NCBI GenBank assembly: GCA_032249615.1
Contig: JAVVHH010000069.1
Coordinates: forward strand, 1 to 19,711
From: JAVVHH01 sp032249615
Lineage (GTDB): Bacteria; Pseudomonadota; Alphaproteobacteria; Acetobacterales; Acetobacteraceae
DNA length: 19,711 bases
Direction of reading: 5' to 3'
This document shows, piece after piece, positions 1 to 6,803 of this stretch. Below the pieces are notes generated by a model, which was given only the letters and a program-made list of their open reading frames with translations, ran no database searches and had not been told where the DNA came from. The translations under genes were made by a program, and so were the position numbers. How positions within the stretch are numbered: the first letter of the stretch is position 1; each line of letters starts with the position of its first letter.

Positions 1-50
1 CTCATTGGCCGACCCGCACCAATGGCCTGCCTGCAGACGAGACGAGTGAG

Positions 51-1886
51 GTGCTGCTAGTAACCGCTGCCGTTGCTGCCGGTGCGGGGCTCGCCTGTGC
101 TGTGCTGGTGCGTTGGATAGCTCGGCAGAGGACCGCTCAAGCCTCTCTCCATCTGCAGATTCAGGAACTGTCGGGCGCAATTCGGCGACTCGAGGGTCGA
201 AATACGGATTTGCAAGCGACCGCGGACGCGCTCGTTTCCGAGAGAGCGTTGCTCGAGCAGCGGACGGACGCCCTCAGCAAAACCCTGCAGCATATCGATC
301 AGGGCATTCTGATGGTGGATCGGTCGGGGACCGTCGCTGTCTATAATAAGCAGGTCGTCACGATGCTGGACCTGCCGGAGGAACTCCTGGCCTCACAACC
401 ACCCTTTAGCGCGGTCTTGGAGCATCAGTGGCGCTCGGCAGAGTTCGCCCGCACCGACCGGACGCTGCAGGATTTTGTACGCGCCGGCGGGATCATGGAT
501 CGGCCCCAGCATTACGAACGTGAGCGCCCCAACGGCATGGCGATCGAGGTGCACTCGCAGCCGCTCGAAGGTGGCGGGATCGTCCGGACCTTCACCGACA
601 TCACCCAGCGCAAGCTGGCGCAAATGGCGATCGAACGGGCGGCGCTGTTCGACGAACTCACGGGACTGCCGAACCGTCTCGCCCTGCTCCGAGCGCTGGA
701 GACGTGGCGGAACGCGCCAGAGGGCACCATCAGCCTGCTCTCGATCAGCCTGGACCGGTTCCGCTTGCTGAACAATGCGCGCGGGCATGAAACTGGCGAT
801 CAGGTCCTCGTCGAGGCAGCCCGGCGCTTGAGCAGCGAGCGAGCGGGCGACGACGTGGTGAGCCGGGTCGGTGGCGATGAGTTCGCTGTCTTTCATGTCC
901 AGCGCGGAGATGACAGCGAACCCGAAGAGTTGCCCAAGCGGCTGCTGAAACGGCTCGAGGAGCCCTATGTCGTCGATGGTGTGACCCTGTCGATTACGGC
1001 GTCGATTGGCGTCGTCTGGGCGGATGCCGAGGCTTCGCCCGCCACCTTGCTGCGGCAGGCCGATGTCGCGCTCAGCCGGGCGAAAGACGCTGGCGGCGAT
1101 CAGGTGGCCTACTACACGCCTTCCATGACGGTAGCTCGGGAGGAGCGCTTCCAACTCGAGCAGTCGTTGCGCGAAGCTCTGGGGGCTAACACGTTCACGC
1201 TGGCTTATCAACCCATCATCGCGGTTGAGAGCGGCGAAATCGTTGGCTACGAGTCGTTGCTTCGCTGGGTTGACCCCGTCCGGGGCAACATATCGCCCGC
1301 GACCTTCATCCCCATTGCCGAAGCGACGGGTCTGATCGTGCCATTGGGACGCAAGGCGCTCGTATGGGCCTGCTTCGAGGCAGCGAGTTGGCCAAACGAG
1401 AGAAGCGTCGCGGTCAATCTGTCTCCCGCCCAGTTCGAACGCGGCAAAATCGTGGAAACCGTGCGAGAAGTGCTGGCACGCTCCGGCCTTGCGCCTCAGA
1501 GATTGGAGCTCGAGATCACCGAAGGCATGCTGCTCGAGCAAACCGGGCTAGTGCTGGAGACGATGACGGCGTTGCGGGAGATCGGAGTCGGCCTGACGAT
1601 CGATGATTTTGGTGCTGGCCACGCCGGGCTGAGCTACCTGCGGCGCTTCCCTTTCAAGAAGATGAAAATCGACGGCTCCTTTGTCCGCAGCCTCGGCAAA
1701 GACTCTGCCTCAGACGCCATCGTCGAAGCCATGCTCCTGCTCGGCAAGCGGCTGAACATGCGCGTCGTCGCGGAGGGTGTCGAGACCGAGGAACAGCTCG
1801 AGCAATTGAGGCGGATGCGCTGTCCGTATGTGCAGGGCTACCTCACCGGGCGTCCGATGGCGCCGGAACTCGCCCGCGGGCTTTAG
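51..1886 (+). CDS. Membrane-anchored PAS-GGDEF-EAL cyclic di-GMP signalling protein
   Basis: This 611-residue protein has one hydrophobic segment (about residues 3-24), a coiled-coil linker (25-80), a PAS domain (about 82-190, beginning with IDQGILMVDRSG), a GGDEF domain (about 198-360) and an EAL domain (about 370-608). Proteins of this kind make or degrade cyclic di-GMP at the inner membrane. The GGDEF motif (274-278) is intact, but the usual Arg of the inhibitory RxxD site is Ala at the standard spacing. The EAL domain keeps its expected catalytic residues: E401 (in ESL, a variant of EAL), the VNLSP Asn, the ELEITE Glu, the DDFG pair at 518-519, the KIDGSF Lys, E575 in AEGVET and the QGYLTGRP Gln. 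Phosphodiesterase activity is therefore likely and cyclase activity possible. The start is a GTG, and no better in-frame start is visible because the window begins just upstream. The gene converges on the next one with 3 bases between the stop codons. Confidence 0.93.
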   Translation: MLLVTAAVAAGAGLACAVLVRWIARQRTAQASLHLQIQELSGAIRRLEGRNTDLQATADALVSERALLEQRTDALSKTLQHIDQGILMVDRSGTVAVYNKQVVTMLDLPEELLASQPPFSAVLEHQWRSAEFARTDRTLQDFVRAGGIMDRPQHYERERPNGMAIEVHSQPLEGGGIVRTFTDITQRKLAQMAIERAALFDELTGLPNRLALLRALETWRNAPEGTISLLSISLDRFRLLNNARGHETGDQVLVEAARRLSSERAGDDVVSRVGGDEFAVFHVQRGDDSEPEELPKRLLKRLEEPYVVDGVTLSITASIGVVWADAEASPATLLRQADVALSRAKDAGGDQVAYYTPSMTVAREERFQLEQSLREALGANTFTLAYQPIIAVESGEIVGYESLLRWVDPVRGNISPATFIPIAEATGLIVPLGRKALVWACFEAASWPNERSVAVNLSPAQFERGKIVETVREVLARSGLAPQRLELEITEGMLLEQTGLVLETMTALREIGVGLTIDDFGAGHAGLSYLRRFPFKKMKIDGSFVRSLGKDSASDAIVEAMLLLGKRLNMRVVAEGVETEEQLEQLRRMRCPYVQGYLTGRPMAPELARGL

Positions 1887-1889
1887 CGA

Positions 1890-2615
1890 TCAGCGAGCCG
1901 CGTGTTGTGTGCGGCCTCCCGTACCCGCGATCTCGTTGAGGAGTTTGCGCGTCATAGCCTCGCCAAATGCCTCGAACGACCGCACTTCGACGACGAAACT
2001 GCCGACTCCGCCCACGACGTTTTCCGCATACCAGTTGGGCAGCCCCCCGGGCGGCTGCACATGTGCGAAAGAGTAGTTGACCGGGTGTTCGTTGACGATT
2101 GCCAGGCCATTGATCGTCACCCCCGCCTTGACGGCATCGTCGCGGGCATCCCTGACGTCGCGGCCCGAGTTGTTGGTGCCGTCACCCGCCACATCCACGA
2201 CCCGGCGCTGGGCCTCGAACTCCCCTTTCGAAAGCATCTGCAGGGCATGGTCGATCCCGGCGCTGATGCTCGTGCGTCCCCAATAGGAACGCTGCGCCGC
2301 TTTGACCTCCTCGCCGAAGGCGGTGGCGCTAGCGGCGTCACGGACCACGTGCCAGTCGACCACGGTGCGTACCTCGTAGGCGCCGGCGAACTCGACATAG
2401 GCGACGGCGATCTGGCCGATAGGGCCTCCCTTGATCGCGGCCAGAACCTGCGGGTTCGTTAGCGCGGCGGAGTAGCCCTCCTTCTCCATCGCAAATTCGG
2501 TGTCGTCGACGCTCCGCGACACGTCGGTGACTAGCACCAGCATGGTGTCCACCGGTTCGGCCGCGACCGCCAGCGTCGGAACGAGACAGAAGAGCAGCAA
2601 GCCGAGCGCACGCAT
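1890..2615 (-). CDS. Secreted von Willebrand factor A-like protein, DUF1194 family
   Basis: The 241-residue product starts with a typical signal peptide (MRALGLLLFCLVPTLAVAA, cleavage near residue 19). A VWA fold follows, with a metal-ion-dependent adhesion site: DVSRS at 31-35, a downstream GRTS segment supplying the Thr, and DVAGDGTNNSG supplying the Asp. This pattern matches the DUF1194 family found mostly in alphaproteobacteria, whose function is unknown. VWA domains usually mediate metal-dependent protein binding, so a periplasmic or secreted binding role is an inference. The ATG at 2615 is preferred over an in-frame start 16 codons upstream because it directly follows a strong GGAGGT ribosome site 5 bases away and gives a clean signal peptide. 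Confidence 0.88.
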   Translation of the reverse strand: MRALGLLLFCLVPTLAVAAEPVDTMLVLVTDVSRSVDDTEFAMEKEGYSAALTNPQVLAAIKGGPIGQIAVAYVEFAGAYEVRTVVDWHVVRDAASATAFGEEVKAAQRSYWGRTSISAGIDHALQMLSKGEFEAQRRVVDVAGDGTNNSGRDVRDARDDAVKAGVTINGLAIVNEHPVNYSFAHVQPPGGLPNWYAENVVGGVGSFVVEVRSFEAFGEAMTRKLLNEIAGTGGRTQHAAR

Positions 2616-2689
2616 GAACGACCTCCAACCCGCATGGTGGCGCGGCGACGGCTCCAGCAACAAGGATAATCGGCGGCAAGCCCCAAGAG

Positions 2690-2701
2690 CCCAGCGCTGG
2701 G
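2690..2701. promoter_or_regulatory. Perfect 12-bp palindrome in divergent intergenic region
   Basis: CCCAGCGCTGGG is its own reverse complement. It lies in the 287-base gap between the divergently transcribed DUF1194 gene and the nickel/cobalt permease. It could be an operator for either gene, but no regulator is encoded beside it, and it does not resemble the NikR operator (GTATGA-N16-TCATAC). Short GC-rich palindromes arise often by chance in DNA of this composition, so support is weak. Confidence 0.25.
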
Positions 2702-2902
2702 GTCGTCCGTGACATAGCCCCGCGGTTCATCTATGGCTTGTCGAGTTGTTGCGTGTTCGCTCGCTCATGGGAGAGTACCGGATCCGACATACGGACGGCT
2801 CCGACCGGTGGCCCTTCGAGTCGCCCAGCGTGGGCACGGAGTCATCGCCAGCCGGATCGAGCAGCTGACTGGCCTGCCGTCTCCGAGGAGGTTGTAACCA
2901 TC

Positions 2903-4027
2903 GTGTCCATGCTCACCAGCCGAACCGCACCGTCGTCGCTGCGCAGAAGGCTGATCATGGTCTACGCCGGGCTCATCCTGGCGAACCTGGCCGCGTGGGC
3001 TTGGGCTTTCCTGGCGTTCCGCCACCAGCCACTCTTTCTCGGCACCGCGCTGCTGGCCTACAGCTTCGGGCTGCGGCACGCCGTCGATGCGGACCACATC
3101 GCCGCCATCGATAACGTCACCCGCAAGCTGACGCAGCAGGGCGAGCGTTCCGTCACGGTCGGCCTGTGGTTCGCCATCGGGCACTCCGCCGTGGTGGTTG
3201 CGGCCTCGTTGGGTATCGCGACCGTCACGACCGCGCTGGCCTCCCATTTCGAGCAGTGGAAGAGCGTCGGCGGCATCATCGGCACCGGCGTCTCGACCCT
3301 GTTCCTGTTCGCGATTGCGATCGTCAATCTCGCCATCCTGCGCTCCATCTGGCGAACCTACCGCCTCGTGCGCGCTGGCGGACGATTCGTCGACAGTGAT
3401 TTCGACGTTCTGCTGAACAGCCGAGGGTTGCTGGCCCGGCTGTTCCGCCCGCTATTCCGGCTGGTGACGCGCAGCTGGCACATGCTGGCGCTCGGTTTCC
3501 TGTTCGGTCTCGGCTTCGACACCGCCACCGAAGTGGCCCTGCTCGGCATGTCGGCGACGCATGTGGCCGACGGAGTCTCGCTCGGATCCGTTCTGGTATT
3601 CCCGGCGCTCTTCGCGGCCGGCATGTCGCTGGTCGACACCACCGACGGCGTCCTCATGCTCGGCGCCTACGACTGGGCGTTCATCAAGCCGATGCGCAAG
3701 CTCTACTACAATCTGACCATCACCCTCGTCTCGATCTTCGTTGCGTTTCTCGTCGGCGGGATCCAGGCGCTCGGGTTGTTGGGCGGCCAGCTCGGTTTCT
3801 CCGGTGCGTTCTGGGACACGATCAGCGCGCTGAACGACCACTTCGACACGCTCGGCTTTGCTCTCATCGGTGTCTTCATCGCGGTCTGGATCGGGTCCGT
3901 CCTGGCCTACCGCTACCTGGGGCTGGATGACGTTCCGGTGCGGGCGCCGAGAGCTGAGCGCCCGAGGGAACGCCGCCCGCCGCCCGCTGTTGGCCCCACT
4001 ACCCACAAGGAGAGCAGGCGATGGTGA
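2903..4027 (+). CDS. Nickel/cobalt transporter, NiCoT (HoxN/NixA) family
   Basis: This 374-residue polytopic inner-membrane permease imports Ni2+ and/or Co2+. Family signatures are all present: RHAVDADHIAAID at 58-70 (the metal-binding motif of the second helix), FAIGHSAVV near 90-98, LGFDTATE at 203-210 and GMSLVDTTDGVLM around 240-252. Roughly eight hydrophobic segments are visible, plus an Arg/Pro-rich tail. The frame is open from 2738, but the GTG at 2903 is chosen because GAGGAGG lies 11 bases upstream and the preceding 55 residues are non-hydrophobic and unlike the family. An ATG two codons later is the alternative. The stop overlaps the start of the next gene by 7 bases, suggesting translational coupling. 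No enzyme for urease, hydrogenase or cobalamin lies in the window, so the metal cannot be assigned from context. Confidence 0.93.
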   Translation: MSMLTSRTAPSSLRRRLIMVYAGLILANLAAWAWAFLAFRHQPLFLGTALLAYSFGLRHAVDADHIAAIDNVTRKLTQQGERSVTVGLWFAIGHSAVVVAASLGIATVTTALASHFEQWKSVGGIIGTGVSTLFLFAIAIVNLAILRSIWRTYRLVRAGGRFVDSDFDVLLNSRGLLARLFRPLFRLVTRSWHMLALGFLFGLGFDTATEVALLGMSATHVADGVSLGSVLVFPALFAAGMSLVDTTDGVLMLGAYDWAFIKPMRKLYYNLTITLVSIFVAFLVGGIQALGLLGGQLGFSGAFWDTISALNDHFDTLGFALIGVFIAVWIGSVLAYRYLGLDDVPVRAPRAERPRERRPPPAVGPTTHKESRRW

Positions 4028-4221
4028 AGGCAGGCGACAAGGTGAAATGGAACACCTCCGGAGGCGAGACGCATGGGACGGTGGAGAAGAAGGTGACGTC
4101 CGAAACCAAGATCAAAGGCCATGTCGCCGAAGCCACGAAGGAAGACCCGCAATTCGTGGTCAAATCCGACAAGAGTGGCAAAAAGGCCGTCCACAAGCCG
4201 GAAGCGCTCTCGAAGGCCTGA
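4021..4221 (+). CDS. Small DUF2945 (HVA1/Tudor-like) protein
   Basis: The product is 66 residues, Lys-rich and strongly hydrophilic. It opens with VKAGDKVKWNTSGGETHGTV and continues to a repeated Lys/Glu/Ser pattern ending PQFVVKSDKSGKKAVHKPE. This is the typical length and pattern of DUF2945, also called the hypervirulence-associated protein Tudor domain. These are small SH3/Tudor-like beta barrels of unknown bacterial function. AAGGAGAG lies about 6-8 bases before the ATG. Its start overlaps the end of the nickel/cobalt permease gene by 7 bases, so the two are very likely co-transcribed. It converges on the next gene, with 16 bases between the stop codons. Confidence 0.85.
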   Translation: MVKAGDKVKWNTSGGETHGTVEKKVTSETKIKGHVAEATKEDPQFVVKSDKSGKKAVHKPEALSKA

Positions 4222-4237
4222 TCGGACCGTTCTAGTT

Positions 4238-5320
4238 CTAGACAGGGTAGGCCGCGATCAACCGCCGCTGGCGCAGCCAGGCCTGCGCCAATCCGAGCAC
4301 GCCGACGGGAAGGTGCCCCGATCGGCGCATCGCGGCACCGAGCCGGAACAGCTGAACCTGCTTGGCGAACACGACCCGGAACGAGGCGAGGAGCGGGATC
4401 GACGGATCCCAGAAATTGATCGCTTCCGACCCGGCGCCGTTCACCTCGATAATCTCGAAATCGCCCGCCCGGAGCGCCTTGAGCGAGGCGAACCGCACGT
4501 CGAACGGGCCCCAGTGGAACCGGTCCATGCTCCGGGCGATGGCATCCACCTTCGCCTGCAATGTCTCGGTAATGCACCAGCTGACGTCCTCGTAGCATGC
4601 CCCGACCCGGAGCGATGCGACGGTGGTCAGCACGAGTTTCTCGCCCGGTTCCGGCACGCGCTCGAGTTGCTCCTGTCGGAGGCTGGCGGCGAACGCGGCC
4701 GCATGGCGACGCAACCGGCGGTCGGCGCCGATCAGTGCGCGAGTCTCGCGCTGCCCGTCGCCGAGCACGGAGGGCGTGTGCCGGATCGTGACCGATAGAA
4801 GACGGCCGGTTCCTGCCTCGCAATCCCGGCTGTAGAACAGACCCGCCTCGAGCGGCGCTTCCACGAGCCGCTGCAGGATGAACGGGCTCTGTTGCGGGAA
4901 GGCTTCGGCATAGGCCAGCAGCTCGGAGTCGTTCTCGATTCGCCGCACCCCGAAACCGCACCAGCCGACATCGGGCTTGGCGATGAGCGGGTAGGGGCAA
5001 GCCAGGCTGTGCCGCACACGCACCGGGTCATCGCCGGGCTCGACGAGGCGCCACGGCGCGACGGCATCGGCGAAGCGCGCGCCGATCTGTTCGAGACAGG
5101 CCGCCTTCGATTCGCCGACGAGCCCGCCGCACGAGATGCCCGGGTTGACCGCCGAGGGCAGCGTCGCGCTCCCGTATCGGAGGGTGAGCCATAGCCATTG
5201 AGCTACCAGCGGCACGCACAGCAGGGGCTTGGGGACGTCCTCGATCCGCTTCCACAAGCTTGCACTGACCTTCTCGGGATTGGCAGGACGCGGTGTGGCG
5301 CGAGTGGCCCACCAGCCCAT
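4238..5320 (-). CDS. ATP-grasp family protein resembling D-Ala-D-Ala ligase
   Basis: About 360 residues. The middle and C-terminal parts look like an ATP-grasp carboxylate-amine ligase: a PLIAKPDVGWCGFGV segment (Lys at about 115) fits the ATP-binding lysine strand and glycine loop, and FEIIEVNGAGSEAINFWDP fits the acidic metal-binding strand and Asn near the C-terminus. The N-terminal region contains a hydrophobic stretch (about 33-48) followed by NPGISCGGLVGESK, which I recall as typical of a proteobacterial subgroup often labelled D-alanine-D-alanine ligase. The substrate is unknown. It lacks the usual Ddl layout, so a housekeeping role in peptidoglycan is doubtful. The ATG at 5320 is chosen, but a TTG at 5332 is possible and neither has a clear ribosome site. 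The gene is divergent from the lipid A deacylase-like gene. Confidence 0.72.
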   Translation of the reverse strand: MGWWATRATPRPANPEKVSASLWKRIEDVPKPLLCVPLVAQWLWLTLRYGSATLPSAVNPGISCGGLVGESKAACLEQIGARFADAVAPWRLVEPGDDPVRVRHSLACPYPLIAKPDVGWCGFGVRRIENDSELLAYAEAFPQQSPFILQRLVEAPLEAGLFYSRDCEAGTGRLLSVTIRHTPSVLGDGQRETRALIGADRRLRRHAAAFAASLRQEQLERVPEPGEKLVLTTVASLRVGACYEDVSWCITETLQAKVDAIARSMDRFHWGPFDVRFASLKALRAGDFEIIEVNGAGSEAINFWDPSIPLLASFRVVFAKQVQLFRLGAAMRRSGHLPVGVLGLAQAWLRQRRLIAAYPV

Positions 5321-5437
5321 ATCGAGCCACAACGTCCAGCAATGAAGGAAGTGCCCGGGGCGAGCCCAACGAACCGAGATTGCAACAGCGGAAGAATGTC
5401 AGTAACGACGAATTGAGGCTTATTGCAAGGATGTCAC

Positions 5438-5953
5438 GTGCCGGTCCGCCCGTTCTGCCTGAGTTTGCTGTTGGCGTCCTGCGCCTCGATAGGCGCCCAA
5501 GCGGCCGGACCGGATTTGCTGGTGTTTGGCGCCGGCGCGACCGACGTGCTGCGTAACCAGAAGTCGGCGGCGGAGGTTCGCTTCGAGTATCGCCCGGCCT
5601 GGTCGTTGGTCCCTTTCGTCGAGCCTCTCTTGCAGATCAAGCCGTGGGCCGGCCTCGAGGTGACCACGCGTGGATCGCTCTGGGGCGGCGCCGGCATCCT
5701 GCTAGACGTGCCGGTCGGCCCCTTCGTCGTCATCCCCTCGTTCGGCGTCGGCGGATATGAGCGCGGCAGCGGCAAGAATTTGGGCTCCGCCCTCGAGTTC
5801 CGCTCGCAAATCGAGGTCGGTTACGTGTTCAGGGACCAGTCCCGGGTGACGGCGGCGTTCAGCCATCTGTCGAACGCCGGCATCACCAGGCGGAACCCCG
5901 GGACCGAAGCGGTGGTGATTCAGTACATGCTGCCGATCGGCCGCCTGTTCTGA
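5438..5953 (+). CDS. Lipid A 3-O-deacylase, PagL family
   Basis: The 171-residue product has an N-terminal signal (MPVRPFCLSLLLASCASIGAQA) and then alternating hydrophobic/polar strands expected of a small outer-membrane beta barrel. The C-terminus carries SHLSNAGITRRNPGTE, the PagL catalytic signature: H143, S145 and E157 have the same spacing (+2, +14) as the His-Ser-Glu triad H126/S128/E140 of Pseudomonas aeruginosa PagL. The protein ends in Phe, as usual for outer-membrane barrels. PagL removes the 3-O-linked acyl chain of lipid A in the outer leaflet, so this gene probably remodels LPS. The GTG at 5438 is preferred because AAGGA lies 6 bases upstream; a TTG at 5423 is the alternative. 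The signal also contains LASC, a possible lipobox, so lipidation cannot be excluded. Its stop faces the katG remnant's stop. Confidence 0.85.
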   Translation: MPVRPFCLSLLLASCASIGAQAAGPDLLVFGAGATDVLRNQKSAAEVRFEYRPAWSLVPFVEPLLQIKPWAGLEVTTRGSLWGGAGILLDVPVGPFVVIPSFGVGGYERGSGKNLGSALEFRSQIEVGYVFRDQSRVTAAFSHLSNAGITRRNPGTEAVVIQYMLPIGRLF

Positions 5954-5959
5954 CCGCCG

Positions 5960-6450
5960 TCAGGCATGCACGTCATACCGATCGAGCATCATGACCTTAT
6001 CCCAGGCGGCGACGAACTGCTTCAAGAACCGCTTCTGACCGTCCGCCCCCGCGGTTGTCCCCACCAGCTGCTCACCGGCGCGAACCGATGCAGCGCCTCG
6101 CCCGTCGGCGATCCGGTAGGTGCCGGCCGCGCGCCCGGCCATGCGGACCACCTACGGGCCGTAATTGCCATAATCCGCCGGCCACCATTTGACGGATGAG
6201 GTCAGCAGCGCCTCAATGTTCTGGTTGAGCGCGTCGCAGTCGATCGCGTTGAACGCCGATGCGTAGTCGAAATCGTCGCCGAGCGGGTTGGACAGCTCCC
6301 CGTTCAGGTGCAGTGCCCCGACTTTCAGCCGATCCGATACCAATCTGACAGTGTCGGTGCTTCGCCCAGCGCACCCCCGATGCGATCGCCGCCGAAAGGG
6401 CACCGTCCCGTCAACTCGAAGATCTCGGTATTGGTCTTGTCGAACGGCAT
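5960..6450 (-). pseudogene. katG: Catalase-peroxidase (katG) remnant with large internal deletion
   Basis: Read on the minus strand from ATG 6450, the sequence gives KatG N-terminal features: TGRCPFGGDRIGG, LSDWY, then after a shift DRLKV, ELSNPLGDDFDYASAFNAID and WWPADYGNYGP, followed by VRMA..AGTYRIADGRG. It then jumps directly to the KatG C-terminal end (KRFLKQFVAAWDKVMMLDRYDV). Intact KatG is about 720-750 residues; here roughly 580 central residues, including the proximal haem-ligand region, are gone. Further lesions are visible: one base is missing near 6335 (TGGTATCGGAT where TGGTATCCGGAT would restore WYPDRL); there is an in-frame TAG at 6152-6154, plausibly from CAG; and the distal Trp-His of the RMAWH motif reads Gly-Arg (codons 6134-6136 and 6131-6133). 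The family call rests on remembered KatG sequences and is strong because both termini match in the right order. The function is certainly lost. Confidence 0.9.
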
Positions 6451-6541
6451 GTCGTTCAAGACCGGTGTCCTTTCCACGGCGGGTCGCGCCGATAATAGGG
6501 AGACACGTGAGGCGGCTCCGACGCTTGCCAAGGGCTGGTCC

Positions 6542-6555
6542 TTGTTACGTGACAA
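6542..6555. promoter_or_regulatory. Near-perfect 14-bp palindrome, possible operator
   Basis: TTGTTACGTGACAA is symmetric except for one base pair (T/G either side of the central ACGT). It lies 92 bases upstream of the katG remnant start, on the side from which katG would have been transcribed. It could be a leftover operator of that gene or an operator of the DUF4142 gene. No regulator gene is adjacent and the motif does not match the OxyR consensus, so this is only a candidate. Confidence 0.3.
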
Positions 6556-6601
6556 TGAAGCACGCTGAGGCATGTCCAACCACCGGGAACAAAAATTAAT
6601 C

Positions 6602-6638
6602 GTCCAGGGTCATAGAACTACTTCTAGTAATTCTGGAC
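6602..6638. repeat. Interrupted 37-bp dyad (hairpin or operator candidate)
   Basis: The outer arms GTCCAG (6602-6607) and CTGGAC (6633-6638) are exact inverted repeats. Nested inside are TAGAA (6613-6617) and TTCTA (6622-6626), separated by 4 bases. The segments between inner and outer arms do not pair well, so as RNA this would be a stem with an internal loop. It lies in the AT-rich intergenic stretch. There is no T-run to make it a standard terminator, and no second copy was noticed in the window. Confidence 0.4.
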
Positions 6639-6803
6639 AGACACTCTGATTTGTGTCGACGAATTCATGTGGGTCAGCAGTCCGGCCACGACTTCTTGAA
6701 ACACCGGCCCGGGACCCCGGCGCGACGTTTGCGTTGTCAGGCCCGGTGAGTGGACGCGCCGTCCACCAACCATGCCATTCCCAACTGGACGAGAGGTAGC
6801 GCC

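Larger units (their letters stand above)
6451..6803. other. 353-base intergenic region between katG remnant and DUF4142 gene
   Basis: No protein with codon bias like its neighbours is found here. The frame upstream of the katG ATG stays open to 6579, but its residues do not resemble KatG. The stretch from about 6540 to 6670 is clearly richer in A+T than the rest of the window, as expected for a promoter region serving divergent genes. It contains a 14-base near-palindrome (6542-6555) and a 37-base interrupted dyad (6602-6638). No well-spaced sigma-70 or EcfG-type (GGAAC-N16/17-CGTT) promoter could be assigned: a GGAAC at 6586-6590 has no matching downstream element. Confidence 0.6.

Noticed and set aside
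393..1541. 382-codon open frame antisense to the GGDEF-EAL gene
   Set aside because: The residues are low-complexity Arg/Gln/Asp-rich with no motif, and the opposite strand carries an unmistakable multidomain protein.
2616..2902. Possible cobalamin or metal riboswitch before the nickel/cobalt permease
   Set aside because: I looked for the B12 box and the usual conserved leader segments and found only small unrelated hairpins (for example GCCCA/TGGGC at 2823-2835). A covariance-model search would be decisive.
2738..2902. 55-residue N-terminal extension of the nickel/cobalt permease
   Set aside because: It is unlike the family and lacks a ribosome site, while GAGGAGG stands at the right distance from the GTG at 2903.
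4226..4242. Repeated TTCTAG bases between the DUF2945 and ATP-grasp genes as a terminator or LexA box
   Set aside because: The repeat is direct, not a stable inverted stem, and the spacing does not fit the GTTC-N7-GTTC LexA pattern.
6451..6579. N-terminal extension of the katG remnant frame
   Set aside because: The frame is open but its residues do not resemble KatG or any signal or targeting sequence. KatG-like sequence starts at the ATG at 6450.
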